This document shows, piece by piece, positions 43,163 to 51,254 of a stretch of 64,000 bases of DNA (position 1 is the stretch's first letter; each line of letters starts with the position of its first letter). Made by a program: the position numbers and the translations under genes. The stretch comes from Bog-473 sp963744935 (GTDB lineage Bacteria > Actinomycetota > Acidimicrobiia > Acidimicrobiales > RAAP-2), in NCBI GenBank assembly GCA_963744935.1, contig CAVUVM010000004.1, forward strand, positions 682,001-746,000, written 5' to 3'. The notes under the pieces were generated by a model. The model saw nothing but the letters and a program-made list of their open reading frames with translations. It was not told the origin of the DNA and searched no databases.

Positions 43163-43725
43163 GCACCTTGCCGCCCGCGCCCGCGCTCGAGGCCGGTGCT
43201 GGCGCGATCGTCGTTGTGGTCGGCCCGCCGAGCCTGGTCGAGCCGACCGCCGCGCTGCTGGGGGGCGAACTCGGGCTCGGGCGGCGCGCCGTCGTGCGTT
43301 GCGCCATCCAGGGCGTCGACGAGGGCGGTGGCACCGACGGCGACGCCGGACGCACGGCGTCGGCCAAGGTCAGCGCGGCCGTCCGGGTAGCCAAGCGGCG
43401 CGCCAACGGCCTGGTCTCCCTCGTCGCCCTCACCACCACGTCAGCCGATGCGGAGGACGCGGCAGCGGCCGCCGACGTGATCGACTGCCTGCGGCCGCAC
43501 GCCGTGCTCGCTGCCGTCGACGCCTCGGTCAAGCGCGCCGACACGGAAGAATGGCTCCACCGGTTGGGACCGGTCGACGCCCTCGCCGTGTGGCGCCTCG
43601 ACGCGACCCGCACACCGGGCGAGCTTCTCGGCGCTGCTCCGATCGCCTACGCAGACGGAACGAGGTGCACGGCCCTGAGCTGGACCGCCACACTTCTGGC
43701 CCGCGTCGCCGGCGACCGGGTATGA
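43159..43725 (+). CDS. FlhF-like protein, C-terminal G-domain half without a P-loop
   Basis: From the ATG at 43159 this gives 188 residues, but the same frame reads sensibly from about 42950 (GLHTRLRALGVPDRYL before the ATG), so it is the second half of the preceding gene. AGAIVVVVGPPSLVEPTAAL takes the place of the SRP-GTPase P-loop and lacks the GKTT residues. Later strands (RPHAVLAAVDASVKRADTEE and ALAVWRLDATRTPGELLGAA) match the DxxTKxDE and PIAY regions in order, with the key nucleotide-binding residues changed. It looks like a pseudo-GTPase derived from FlhF. The stop overlaps the next small gene. Confidence 0.6.
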   Translation: MSTLPPAPALEAGAGAIVVVVGPPSLVEPTAALLGGELGLGRRAVVRCAIQGVDEGGGTDGDAGRTASAKVSAAVRVAKRRANGLVSLVALTTTSADAEDAAAAADVIDCLRPHAVLAAVDASVKRADTEEWLHRLGPVDALAVWRLDATRTPGELLGAAPIAYADGTRCTALSWTATLLARVAGDRV

Positions 43726-43994
43726 ACCCGCGCGAGCACCAGCGGTTCCTCATCGACGTCAACCGGTACCGCCCGGTCCTGACGGTGCTGCTCGCCGCGG
43801 TGACGGTCATCCCCTCGGTGTGGGAGGCGGCGACGGGCAACCTGTCGTTCCTCACCGTGCTCAGCCGGCTCGCCCTGTCGCTCCTGGTTTGCGGCGTGCT
43901 GGTGTGGGCCACGACCGGGGTCATGGTGCACTACGCACGGATCCGGCTCCGCTCGCGGTCGGGATCAGAATCGAGGCTCGAGATCGAGCCCTGA
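43722..43994 (+). CDS. small membrane protein in the flagellar locus
   Basis: 90 residues, starting with an ATGA overlap. A basic start (NPREHQRFLIDVNRYRPV) is followed by two hydrophobic segments (LTVLLAAVTVIPSVWEA and FLTVLSRLALSLLVCGVLVW) and a basic C-terminus. No family is recognised. Coupling to the FlhF-like gene suggests a joint role, perhaps at the flagellar pole or base, but nothing in the sequence proves it. Confidence 0.7.
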   Translation: MNPREHQRFLIDVNRYRPVLTVLLAAVTVIPSVWEAATGNLSFLTVLSRLALSLLVCGVLVWATTGVMVHYARIRLRSRSGSESRLEIEP

Positions 43995-43999
43995 CATCT

Positions 44000-44027
44000 C
44001 AACTCTCGGGTTCGGCGGGACGTTGTT
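44000..44027 (+). promoter_or_regulatory. candidate flagellar-type promoter of the flgN-flgK-flgL unit
   Basis: TCAACTCT (43999-44006), 14-base spacer ending GGGA, CGTTGTT at 44021-44027. The GTG of flgN is at 44033, so the transcript would begin at or next to the start codon. No ribosome-binding site precedes that GTG, which fits a leaderless mRNA. Confidence 0.6.
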
Positions 44028-44032
44028 AATCC

Positions 44033-44515
44033 GTGAGCCCGGACGAGCTCCTGACTGAACTGGTCGAGGTCCTCGATGAGGAGCTCGAGCGGATGGCCAC
44101 TGTGCGCTTCCGGCTGGTCGTGCTCGGATCCTTGATGGCCGCCGACCAGACCCCCTGGCTCGAACGGTCGATCAGGGATCTCGAGGTGGCATCGGAACAG
44201 CTCCGGCTCTCCGACCTCCGCCGCGCCGTGGCGACCGTCGGGCTGCTCGACGAATACGAGCTCGAGGACGACGCCCGCCTGGAGGACATCGCAGAGAGGG
44301 CCGACCGCGCCTGGGGCGAGATGCTGCGCGAGCGTCGGCTCCGCCTCCTCGAGGAGATGGCCGGCGTCTCACGCCTCGTCGACACGGCCGCCGCGGCCGC
44401 CGGAAGCCGGACCGCCCTCGTGCAGGAGGCGCTGACCTTCCTTCGCCGCGACACGATGTCCGACTATCGGCAGCGTCGTAGCGGGACGGCCCGGCTGGTG
44501 CAGGGGTCCATGTGA
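44033..44515 (+). CDS. flgN: FlgN-like flagellar export chaperone
   Basis: 160 residues, all helical: LLTELVEVLDEELERMATVR at the N-terminus and a long C-terminal coiled region (EEMAGVSRLVDTAAAAAGSR). This is the FlgN pattern, and the gene lies directly before flgK and flgL, whose products FlgN escorts to the export gate. Sequence conservation of FlgN is low, so the assignment leans on context. It overlaps flgK by four bases. Confidence 0.75.
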   Translation: MSPDELLTELVEVLDEELERMATVRFRLVVLGSLMAADQTPWLERSIRDLEVASEQLRLSDLRRAVATVGLLDEYELEDDARLEDIAERADRAWGEMLRERRLRLLEEMAGVSRLVDTAAAAAGSRTALVQEALTFLRRDTMSDYRQRRSGTARLVQGSM

Positions 44516-45960
44516 GCGACTTCGGCCTGTCCATCGCGGCCAGCGGACTGATCGCCGACACGGCCGAGCTGGACACGGCATCGAACAACCTGGCCAACAT
44601 CAATACAGCGGGCTATGCGCGCGAGGTGGTCAACTTGTCACCCGAGGATGCCGCCGGACCGCTGGGAGCGGGCCGCGGCGTCTCCATCGGGTCCGTCAGC
44701 GAGCTCACCGATGCCGTGTACGAGGCCGCCAACGTAGCGACCGAGGGCGTGCAGGGCGCGGCCAACCAGGCCAACGAGGTCATGACCGCGATCGAGAGCA
44801 TCTTCCCCGAGCCGAACAGCGGCGGCCTGGCCACGCAGCTCTCCACCTTCTGGTCGGACCTGTCGACCCTGGCGTCCAATCCGGGGCAGGCGGGAGCCGA
44901 GCAGACCGTGGCAACCGACGCCCAGCAACTGGCGTACACCCTCAACAACTCCACGACGCAGCTCTCACAGCTGTCCTCCACGCTGCAGAGCGGCATCGGG
45001 ACCGGCGCCAGCGACGGCGGCACTCTGGCCCAGGCCAATGGGCTCTTGCAACAGATCGCGCAACTCAACAAGGGCATCGTGGCCGGCGACGCCGGCGGCC
45101 AGAACGTGAACTCGTTGACCGACGAGCGACGTGCCGCCGTCGACCAGCTGGCGGGACTGCTCGGTGTCAGCACGACGACACAGGCAGACGGTGCCCTGAC
45201 CGTCCTCTCCGGTGGCGTGCAGCTCGTGAGCGACACCGATGCCGTGACGCTGACCACGACGGGCTCGGCCAGCGGGGCCGACCTCGCGGTGACCACCACC
45301 GACGGCGTCGCCCTCACCCCGGGAGGATCGGTCGGCGCCAGCCTCGCCGCCATCAACACGACGATTCCCGGGTACCAGGCTCAACTCTCCGACGTCGCCA
45401 ACGCGTTGGCCAACGGCGTGAATGCGCTCCAGGCCGGCGGGATGGACGCCGCCGGCGACCCCGGGTCCGCCATCGCAGGTGGCTACACGGGAACGGTCCT
45501 CCCCAACATCTTCGTCGACGACGGCTCGACGACCAGCTACACGTCGAGCACCACCTCGGCCGCGAGCATTGCCGTATCGGCCACCTATGCCGCCAACCCG
45601 TCCCTCGTCGCGACCGCGGCGGCACCGGGTCCGGGCAACAGCAACGTGATCGGCACCGCCACCAACGACAACGCCAACGCCCAGGCCATGGCTGCCCTCG
45701 CCGGCTCGAGCACCGGACCCGACGCCGCGTACCGGTCCTTCATCGGGGCGCTCGGGACGGATGCAGCGAACGCTTCGGCGACCGCGACCTCCGCGTCGAA
45801 CCTGGCCACGACGGCATCGAACAATCTGGCGACGATCTCGGGCGTGAACCAGAACGAGGAGGAGGTCGACATCTTGAGCGCGCAGAACGCGTTCCAGGCG
45901 GCGTCACAGGCCATCAACGCCATCAACCAGTCCTTCCAGTCCCTGCTGCAGGCGGTCTGA
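44512..45960 (+). CDS. flgK: flagellar hook-filament junction protein FlgK
   Basis: 482 residues from GTG 44512. The N-terminal motif LSIAASGLIADTAELDTASN then NLANINTAGYAREVV is the hook-associated D0 signature. GANQANEVMTAIESIFPEPN-like helices follow (near residue 85), with NSLTDERRAAVDQLAGLLGV in the middle. The C-terminal helix is EEVDILSAQNAFQAASQAIN. FlgK is the first junction protein between hook and filament. flgL begins one base after the stop. Confidence 0.94.
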   Translation: MSDFGLSIAASGLIADTAELDTASNNLANINTAGYAREVVNLSPEDAAGPLGAGRGVSIGSVSELTDAVYEAANVATEGVQGAANQANEVMTAIESIFPEPNSGGLATQLSTFWSDLSTLASNPGQAGAEQTVATDAQQLAYTLNNSTTQLSQLSSTLQSGIGTGASDGGTLAQANGLLQQIAQLNKGIVAGDAGGQNVNSLTDERRAAVDQLAGLLGVSTTTQADGALTVLSGGVQLVSDTDAVTLTTTGSASGADLAVTTTDGVALTPGGSVGASLAAINTTIPGYQAQLSDVANALANGVNALQAGGMDAAGDPGSAIAGGYTGTVLPNIFVDDGSTTSYTSSTTSAASIAVSATYAANPSLVATAAAPGPGNSNVIGTATNDNANAQAMAALAGSSTGPDAAYRSFIGALGTDAANASATATSASNLATTASNNLATISGVNQNEEEVDILSAQNAFQAASQAINAINQSFQSLLQAV

Positions 45961-45961
45961 C

Positions 45962-46858
45962 GTGCGCGTGGCCGACATCAGCCTGTCCCAGGCCATCACC
46001 ACACAGCTCAGCCAGCAAGAGGCGTCCATCGCCAACCTTGAGGAACAGGTCTCCTCGGGCAAGTCGCTCAACCAGCCCTCCGACAACCCGGCTGCCGTCA
46101 CCCAGGTGCTCCAGCTGTCGAGCGAGGCGAGTCAGTTGACCTCCTGGCAGGCGAACAGCCAGACCGCGACCTCGTGGCTCGGGATGGGCAACAACGCGCT
46201 CAACTCGACGCTCAGCGATATGCAAAGCGCACGGACCCTGCTCCTCCAGGCCCTCAACGAGGGTACCCAGAGCGCAACGACCTACCAGGCGATCGCGTCA
46301 CAGCTTCAAGGGATCAATGCCAACCTCCTCGACACGGCGAACACCCAATACGAGGGCCGACCCATCTTCGCCGGGACGTCGGCCTCGTTGCAGGCCTATG
46401 ACACCGCCGGGAACTATCTGGGCAACGCCGACTCGCCGACCGTCATCGTCGGGCCCGGCTCTGGAGCGGGCGAGCCGGTCAATCTCTCGGTGCCGGGACC
46501 GAGCGTGTTCGGAACCGGCGGCGCCAACGTCTTCGCCACGCTCTCGACGGTGATCGGACAGCTGGGCTCGGGAGCACCATCCGCGACGCAGTTGAACACC
46601 GCCCTGAGCGCGCTCGACGCCAACATCAGCACAGCCGAGCAGGCCAGTGCGGCGCTGGGCAACGCGTCCGACGCTGTCACCTCGACATCGGCGGCGCTGA
46701 CCACGCAGCTCACCGCTGTCCAAGCCGGCCAGTCCAGTCTGGAGGACGTCAACATCGCCACCGTGACCACGCAGTTGGATTCCGAGATGACCAACTATCA
46801 GGCCGCGATGTGGGCGGCGTCCCAGGCCATTCCCGAGACGCTGGTGAAGTTCCTGTGA
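45962..46858 (+). CDS. flgL: flagellar hook-filament junction protein FlgL
   Basis: 298 residues from GTG 45962. It is flagellin-like at both ends: LSQQEASIANLEEQVSSGKS followed by LNQPSDNPAAVTQVL at the N-terminus, and EDVNIATVTTQLDSEMTNYQ with AAMWAASQAIPETLVKFL at the C-terminus. The TANTQYEGRPIFAGTSASLQ segment is characteristic of FlgL. It forms the second junction zone. The fliW gene follows after 40 bases. Confidence 0.94.
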   Translation: MRVADISLSQAITTQLSQQEASIANLEEQVSSGKSLNQPSDNPAAVTQVLQLSSEASQLTSWQANSQTATSWLGMGNNALNSTLSDMQSARTLLLQALNEGTQSATTYQAIASQLQGINANLLDTANTQYEGRPIFAGTSASLQAYDTAGNYLGNADSPTVIVGPGSGAGEPVNLSVPGPSVFGTGGANVFATLSTVIGQLGSGAPSATQLNTALSALDANISTAEQASAALGNASDAVTSTSAALTTQLTAVQAGQSSLEDVNIATVTTQLDSEMTNYQAAMWAASQAIPETLVKFL

Positions 46859-46898
46859 GGGCGGCGACGTCACGATCACGAAACATGGAGAGCGGATC

Positions 46899-47480
46899 AT
46901 GATGCAACTCGGTGCAACCCACCCACCCGGTCACTCTCGGGCCTGCACGCGGCGGTCGACTCTGCCCGACGGAACCGCCGTCGGGACACTGGTCCGGCCG
47001 ATCACGCTCTCGACAATGGAGATCATGTTCCGTCGCGAGATGCTCGGCTGGGTCGGGGCCATCCACTTCGTGCTCGAGCCCCTCACCGACGACGACCAGA
47101 CCGATGCCGTCTTCTCAGCATTGTGTTGCACGGACACGGTCCGCCTGCGCGGTGGTGCCGTCGTCCCCAGTCCTCAATTCCTCGTGGCGCCGCCTGGCTT
47201 CTTCGCGCCCCGCTATCAGATCGCCCTCGACGAGCAGTTCGCCGAGAGCCTGGACCTCGTCGTCCCCGACGATGCCGCTCTCCTGGCCATCGTCACCCAC
47301 CGGAACCCGATCGAACGATCAACGGTGAATCTTTTTTCGCCAATCGTGGTCAATCGCCACACCGGATGCGCCGATCAGTACGTGCCGGCATCAAGCGAGG
47401 CCGAAACCGGCTGGAGCGTACGCACACCGCTCCCGCTCGCGCTGGTGGCACACGATGGCGTAGGAGACCCGACATGCTGA
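46899..47480 (+). CDS. fliW: flagellar assembly factor FliW
   Basis: 193 residues. The second half carries the FliW core: DLVVPDDAALLAIVTHRNPI and STVNLFSPIVVNRHTGCADQ. The first 60 residues are longer and more divergent than in Bacillus FliW, and the usual FPEGIPGF motif is not recognisable. GGAGAG precedes the ATG at 46899; the next codon is also ATG. In Bacillus FliW binds CsrA and releases it from flagellin mRNA, and binds flagellin itself. The stop overlaps csrA. Confidence 0.88.
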   Translation: MMQLGATHPPGHSRACTRRSTLPDGTAVGTLVRPITLSTMEIMFRREMLGWVGAIHFVLEPLTDDDQTDAVFSALCCTDTVRLRGGAVVPSPQFLVAPPGFFAPRYQIALDEQFAESLDLVVPDDAALLAIVTHRNPIERSTVNLFSPIVVNRHTGCADQYVPASSEAETGWSVRTPLPLALVAHDGVGDPTC

Positions 47481-47794
47481 CCCTCACCCGGGAGCCCGGA
47501 CAAAAGATCGTCGTCGGAGACGACATCGTGATCACGGTCGTCTCCGTGTCGGAGAACGGGCGGGTCCGCCTCGGCATCGAAGCTCCCCGGCAGATCCGCA
47601 TCGATCGCGAAGAGGTGCTCGAGCGGATCCAGAACGAGAACATCGAGGCGGGCGTCGCCTCGGCGTCGAACTGGGCCGCCTATGCGGCGCGCCGGGCGAA
47701 TCGGCAGGCGGCGGATGCCGGCCAGGATGCAGGCGACGCCGACGGCGCGCGCCGGCGGCCGGGACGAGGGGAGCCGCTCGTCGCCCAGCGCTGA
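47474..47794 (+). CDS. csrA: translational regulator CsrA
   Basis: 106 residues from the ATG overlapping the fliW stop. The CsrA fold is clear: LTLTREPGQKIVVGDDIVIT, then GRVRLGIEAPRQIRIDREEV, which includes the RNA-binding strand and the conserved arginine near residue 44. The C-terminal tail beyond residue 60 is about 40 residues, Ala/Arg/Asp-rich and longer than in most CsrA proteins. It should bind GGA motifs in mRNA leaders, with the flagellin leader in this window as the prime candidate. Confidence 0.95.
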   Translation: MLTLTREPGQKIVVGDDIVITVVSVSENGRVRLGIEAPRQIRIDREEVLERIQNENIEAGVASASNWAAYAARRANRQAADAGQDAGDADGARRRPGRGEPLVAQR

Positions 47795-47818
47795 GGTCCC
47801 GTTGCCAGGCGTGCCGTC

Positions 47819-48595
47819 TCAGCGGCAGAAGATCAAACGGTCTGCGACCTCGTCGAGCGAGCGCGGGTCGAGGCCCACCACCATCTCGAGGTCATGGAGG
47901 CTGTCGAATCCGCCGACCACCAGCCGCGCCTCCATGATCCTGCTGACCACAGAGGCGTCCAGCCCGCCGGTGTCTCGCAGGTACTCCTCGGGGACGTGGT
48001 TCACGTCGACGAGCCCGCCATCGTCGTAGTCGGACGGTTGGTCGGGTCGGCCGATGCGTAACTCCCGGGCCAGCCTCGGATCAGTGATCGCGATGCGGCG
48101 CGACTCGTCACGCCGCCGGATCCGGTCCTTCGCCGCAACGACGGCGTCCTCCTGCACGGGGCCGAAGAAGACGCGCTGACGCACCGCCAGCGCGTGGACG
48201 GTGCTCACCGTCCAGAGCATGAGGACTGCAACGACCCCGATGTTCATCTCCAGTGGGCTTCCAGGGCGCCAGACGTTGCCCCACACAATGGCCAGGCTCG
48301 CGGCTCCGTACGCCAGCGCCGCGAGAGCGAAGGCCCGGCTGCGCTGCCGGACTGCGGCGTACGCGAAGCACGGTCCGGCGGCCATGCCCACGGTCACGAG
48401 AGGCGCCAGTGCCCACCCGATCGACCCGAGCTCGTTCGGCGAGATGCGGACCGCCGCCGGGAACTGCCCGAGAGAGACCGACGACCAGGCGCCCCGACCC
48501 TGGTACGGCGGGCACGCGTCGATACGAGAATCGCCGCGTCCCGACGCAGCCGTACCGCGGGAGAACTCCCCGGTAACGCTCGAGTGCTCACTCAT
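47819..48595 (-). CDS. membrane protein with a C-terminal helix-hairpin-helix domain
   Basis: 258 residues from ATG 48595, preceded by an AGGAGG-rich site. Three or four hydrophobic segments fall in about residues 50-145 (GWALAPLVTVGMAAGPCFAY, FALAALAYGAASLAIVWGNV, NIGVVAVLMLWTVSTVHALA). A basic loop follows, and the last 65 residues (DVNHVPEEYLRDTGGLDASV, then DSLHDLEMVVGLDPRSLDEV) are a ComEA/GspK-type helix-hairpin-helix. HhH domains of this type bind DNA or mediate protein contacts. It converges on csrA with 24 bases between them. Function unknown. Confidence 0.75.
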   Translation of the reverse strand: MSEHSSVTGEFSRGTAASGRGDSRIDACPPYQGRGAWSSVSLGQFPAAVRISPNELGSIGWALAPLVTVGMAAGPCFAYAAVRQRSRAFALAALAYGAASLAIVWGNVWRPGSPLEMNIGVVAVLMLWTVSTVHALAVRQRVFFGPVQEDAVVAAKDRIRRRDESRRIAITDPRLARELRIGRPDQPSDYDDGGLVDVNHVPEEYLRDTGGLDASVVSRIMEARLVVGGFDSLHDLEMVVGLDPRSLDEVADRLIFCR

Positions 48596-48942
48596 CAACG
48601 TCCCCTCCTCCTGCCCAAATGGTACCAACTGACCAATGCGCAGAACGAAAGGAGCGCCACGGCGTCGCAGGAATTGTCCACCCGTTCATCATTTGATCTC
48701 GGCGCTGGCGGAGGGCCGTACTGGCGCTCTCAAGGCAGAGTGAGAGTCCGGTCGTTTTCGACCATGATCGTGCGCCGGTCATCCAACGAGGGGGATCAGC
48801 GATGGTGGTATGGCGGTTGGCCTTGGCGCCTCGATGAACTATCCGGTCCTACGCCTGGATGTGACGATCGGCACGGTCGATGTCTCAAGCACGTCAGCCG
48901 TAGGATTCATGGAAGGTTCCGTGCGATCGAAGCCGGGCCCGA
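48596..48942. other. intergenic region without a recognisable gene
   Basis: 347 bases between two minus-strand genes. Beyond the ribosome-binding site of the HhH protein at its left edge I see no convincing gene, hairpin or flagellar-type promoter. Confidence 0.6.
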
Positions 48943-50595
48943 CTACGAGGCAACTGGCGTCGGCGCGAAAGCCAAGTAGTCGTGGATCGATCTGACTGCA
49001 GCCGAGCCCTCTCCGACAGCGGTGGCAACGCGTTTGGTCGACCCGGATCGCAGGTCGCCTACCGCAAAGAGTCCCGGGTGACTCGTTTCGTATGGGAGGG
49101 GGTGGCGGTCCAAAGCGGTCCACGGCCCGTCGAGGTGCTCGGAGGTCAAGGACCTGTCGGTGAGAACGAATCCATGGTCGTCGAGAGCCGCACAGGTCGA
49201 GAGCCAGTGCGATTGGGGATCGGCGCCGATGAAGGAGAACAAGGCTGCGCTCGCTCGCGTGGTCAGCCCGCTCGGCCCCTCGATTCGGACAGAGCTCAAG
49301 ATCTCATCACCTTCGAGACCGACGATCTGGCTCGAGGTCAGGACGTCGATGCGCGGGTGGTCCTCCAGCCGATCGACGAGATAGCCGGACATGCTGGCGC
49401 CGAGATCTGCGCCTCGGATCACGACTGCGACCGCGCTCCCTTTTTCCGCCAGGAACATCGCGGCCTGTCCCGCCGAGTTTCCTCCCCCGACCACCACGAC
49501 CGGGCTGCCGGCGCACAAGCGCGCCTCGAGATCGGTCGCGGCGTAGTACACGCCCTTGGCCTCGAACTCGTCGATGCGCTCGACTCCGAGACGTCTGTAC
49601 TGGGCGCCGGTCGCGGCGATGACGGCTCGACCGGCCACCTCCGAGTTGTCAGAAAGCTCGACGACGAGATGACCCGCTCGCTCACGCAGTCCGACAGCCT
49701 TGCACGGCGTGGTCAACTGGGCACCGAACTTCTCGGCCTGTACGAATCCCCGTTGGGCAAGTTCGGCCCCCGAGATCCCCGTCGGGAAACCGAAGTAGTT
49801 CTCGATCCTCGAGCTCGTCCCGGCTTGTCCACCCGGGGCCACCATGTCGACACCGAGCGTCCGGAGACCCTCGGAGGCCCCGTAGACGGCGGCCGCCAAT
49901 CCGGATGGGCCTCCCCCGACGATGACCAGATCGAAGCAGCGCCCGGGGAGACGCTCGACGGTGAGGCCGAGATATTCAGCGAGCACACCGGGTGTCGCGC
50001 GGCGAAAGACCTTGCCCGAGACCACGACGACCGGATAGTCAGACGGCTCAAGGCTGAATTCCTCCACCATCCGCTCCACGTGTGGGTCGCCATCGGGGTC
50101 CAACCACTCGTGTGGGATCCGGGTTCGCGAGAGGAACTCACGAAGTTGTAGCACCTCGGGTGAGAAGCGGGAACCGATGACTCGCGTCGCCGGTCCGGCA
50201 TCTGAGATCAGGTCGTTCCGCCGCGACATGAAGGTCGCAAGGATCTTGTCGCTCAGGTGCGGCTGTGTCGCGACCACACGGCGGAACTCTGCGACCGGAA
50301 CGACCAGAAGTTCGGCGTCTTCGACGACCCGGGCCGAGACAAAGACTCGCAGGCCCGTCAACAGGTTCAGCTCGCCGAGAAACCGTCCCGGTCCGTGCGT
50401 GATGATGACTCGCTCTTCTCCATCGACGTCCAGGATGATCTCGATCAACCCGGAGAGGACGACGTAGAAGTCATAGCCGCTATCGCCTGCCCGGTAGAGG
50501 TACTCTCCCGCCCGGAAAACTCGACGGGTACCACGCGACTCCAATTCGGCGATCTCCGAATCGTCGAGACTGGGAAGACCCGCAGCGTCAATCAT
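48943..50595 (-). CDS. cyclic-nucleotide-binding domain fused to a thioredoxin-reductase-like flavoprotein
   Basis: 550 residues. Residues about 20-125 are a cNMP-binding beta roll (AGEYLYRAGDSGYDFYVVLS, GPGRFLGELNLLTG). A middle segment near 145-200 looks thioredoxin/glutaredoxin-like. Residues about 220-540 are a two-dinucleotide-domain flavoprotein: FAD motif DLVIVGGGPSGLAAAVYGAS, NADPH motif VVVVGGGNSAGQAAMFLAEK, and the C-terminal GLFAVGDLRSGSTKRVATAV. The CxxC that carries redox chemistry in thioredoxin reductase is missing; the equivalent region reads YYAATDLEARLC. It is therefore a family flavoprotein that cannot use the standard disulfide mechanism. Substrate unknown. Confidence 0.88.
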   Translation of the reverse strand: MIDAAGLPSLDDSEIAELESRGTRRVFRAGEYLYRAGDSGYDFYVVLSGLIEIILDVDGEERVIITHGPGRFLGELNLLTGLRVFVSARVVEDAELLVVPVAEFRRVVATQPHLSDKILATFMSRRNDLISDAGPATRVIGSRFSPEVLQLREFLSRTRIPHEWLDPDGDPHVERMVEEFSLEPSDYPVVVVSGKVFRRATPGVLAEYLGLTVERLPGRCFDLVIVGGGPSGLAAAVYGASEGLRTLGVDMVAPGGQAGTSSRIENYFGFPTGISGAELAQRGFVQAEKFGAQLTTPCKAVGLRERAGHLVVELSDNSEVAGRAVIAATGAQYRRLGVERIDEFEAKGVYYAATDLEARLCAGSPVVVVGGGNSAGQAAMFLAEKGSAVAVVIRGADLGASMSGYLVDRLEDHPRIDVLTSSQIVGLEGDEILSSVRIEGPSGLTTRASAALFSFIGADPQSHWLSTCAALDDHGFVLTDRSLTSEHLDGPWTALDRHPLPYETSHPGLFAVGDLRSGSTKRVATAVGEGSAAVRSIHDYLAFAPTPVAS

Positions 50596-51254
50596 GGGAA
50601 CGTCTTCGATTCTGACGACCCTGTATGGCGGTCGTCGCGCCCATCCGGTCCGTGCATCGACTGACTCTATAGGTCAATCAAGGCGTGATCATCCGCCGTT
50701 CGCACGCCCATTCGAGGCGCCTGTCACTGCTCTTGCGAGGCGCTCCCACGACGCAACCTCGACCTCAAGTCCTGCTTGAGACTTCCGGTGTCGGGCCTGC
50801 GGCAGCCGAGGTTCAGCTCGACGAGGCTGACCACCCGACGTCGCTCCGATGGCCGGCGACATCGCCGAGCGGTGGCGGGAATCGGTGCCCAGCGGTTGCG
50901 GCGACTTCGACGTGAGCGCCGCCCGCAACGGACTCGGCTCGTCTCGGACCTCCCGAGATGAGGACGGGAGTGAGAGACATTGAACAGCCGATCCGCGATG
51001 ATGTCTGGCCACCTTGTCGAGAAACGGCACGGTCGAATCGGCTTTGGTCATCCGGTGCGACCGCTCTCCGCAGGATCGCCACGCCTCTGACGCCAGCGAG
51101 ACAAGACGCACGGAGCACCGATTCCGGTGGCGCGCTCGTCCGCACGCCCACCGCCCGGTCGAGATCGCAACGGTGCGTCATAGCGGTGGTTCCGGCGCCG
51201 CCTGGCGTAGCGTCTACGCGTGCTCCGCGGCTCGACGGGAACGGCGTAGGACTC
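50596..51254. other. intergenic region between divergent flavoprotein genes
   Basis: 659 bases between the minus-strand cNMP/TrxR-like gene and the plus-strand oxidase. Open frames here are arginine- and serine-rich shadows with no family features. Both promoters should be inside. Confidence 0.55.

Noticed and set aside
48660..48942. Possible small plus-strand gene between the HhH and flavoprotein genes
   Set aside because: Frames lack a ribosome-binding site and show no protein-like composition.
50662..50676. TGAC-N7-GTCA before the cNMP/TrxR-like gene as a Crp-type site
   Set aside because: Only four-base arms and an odd spacing; likely chance.
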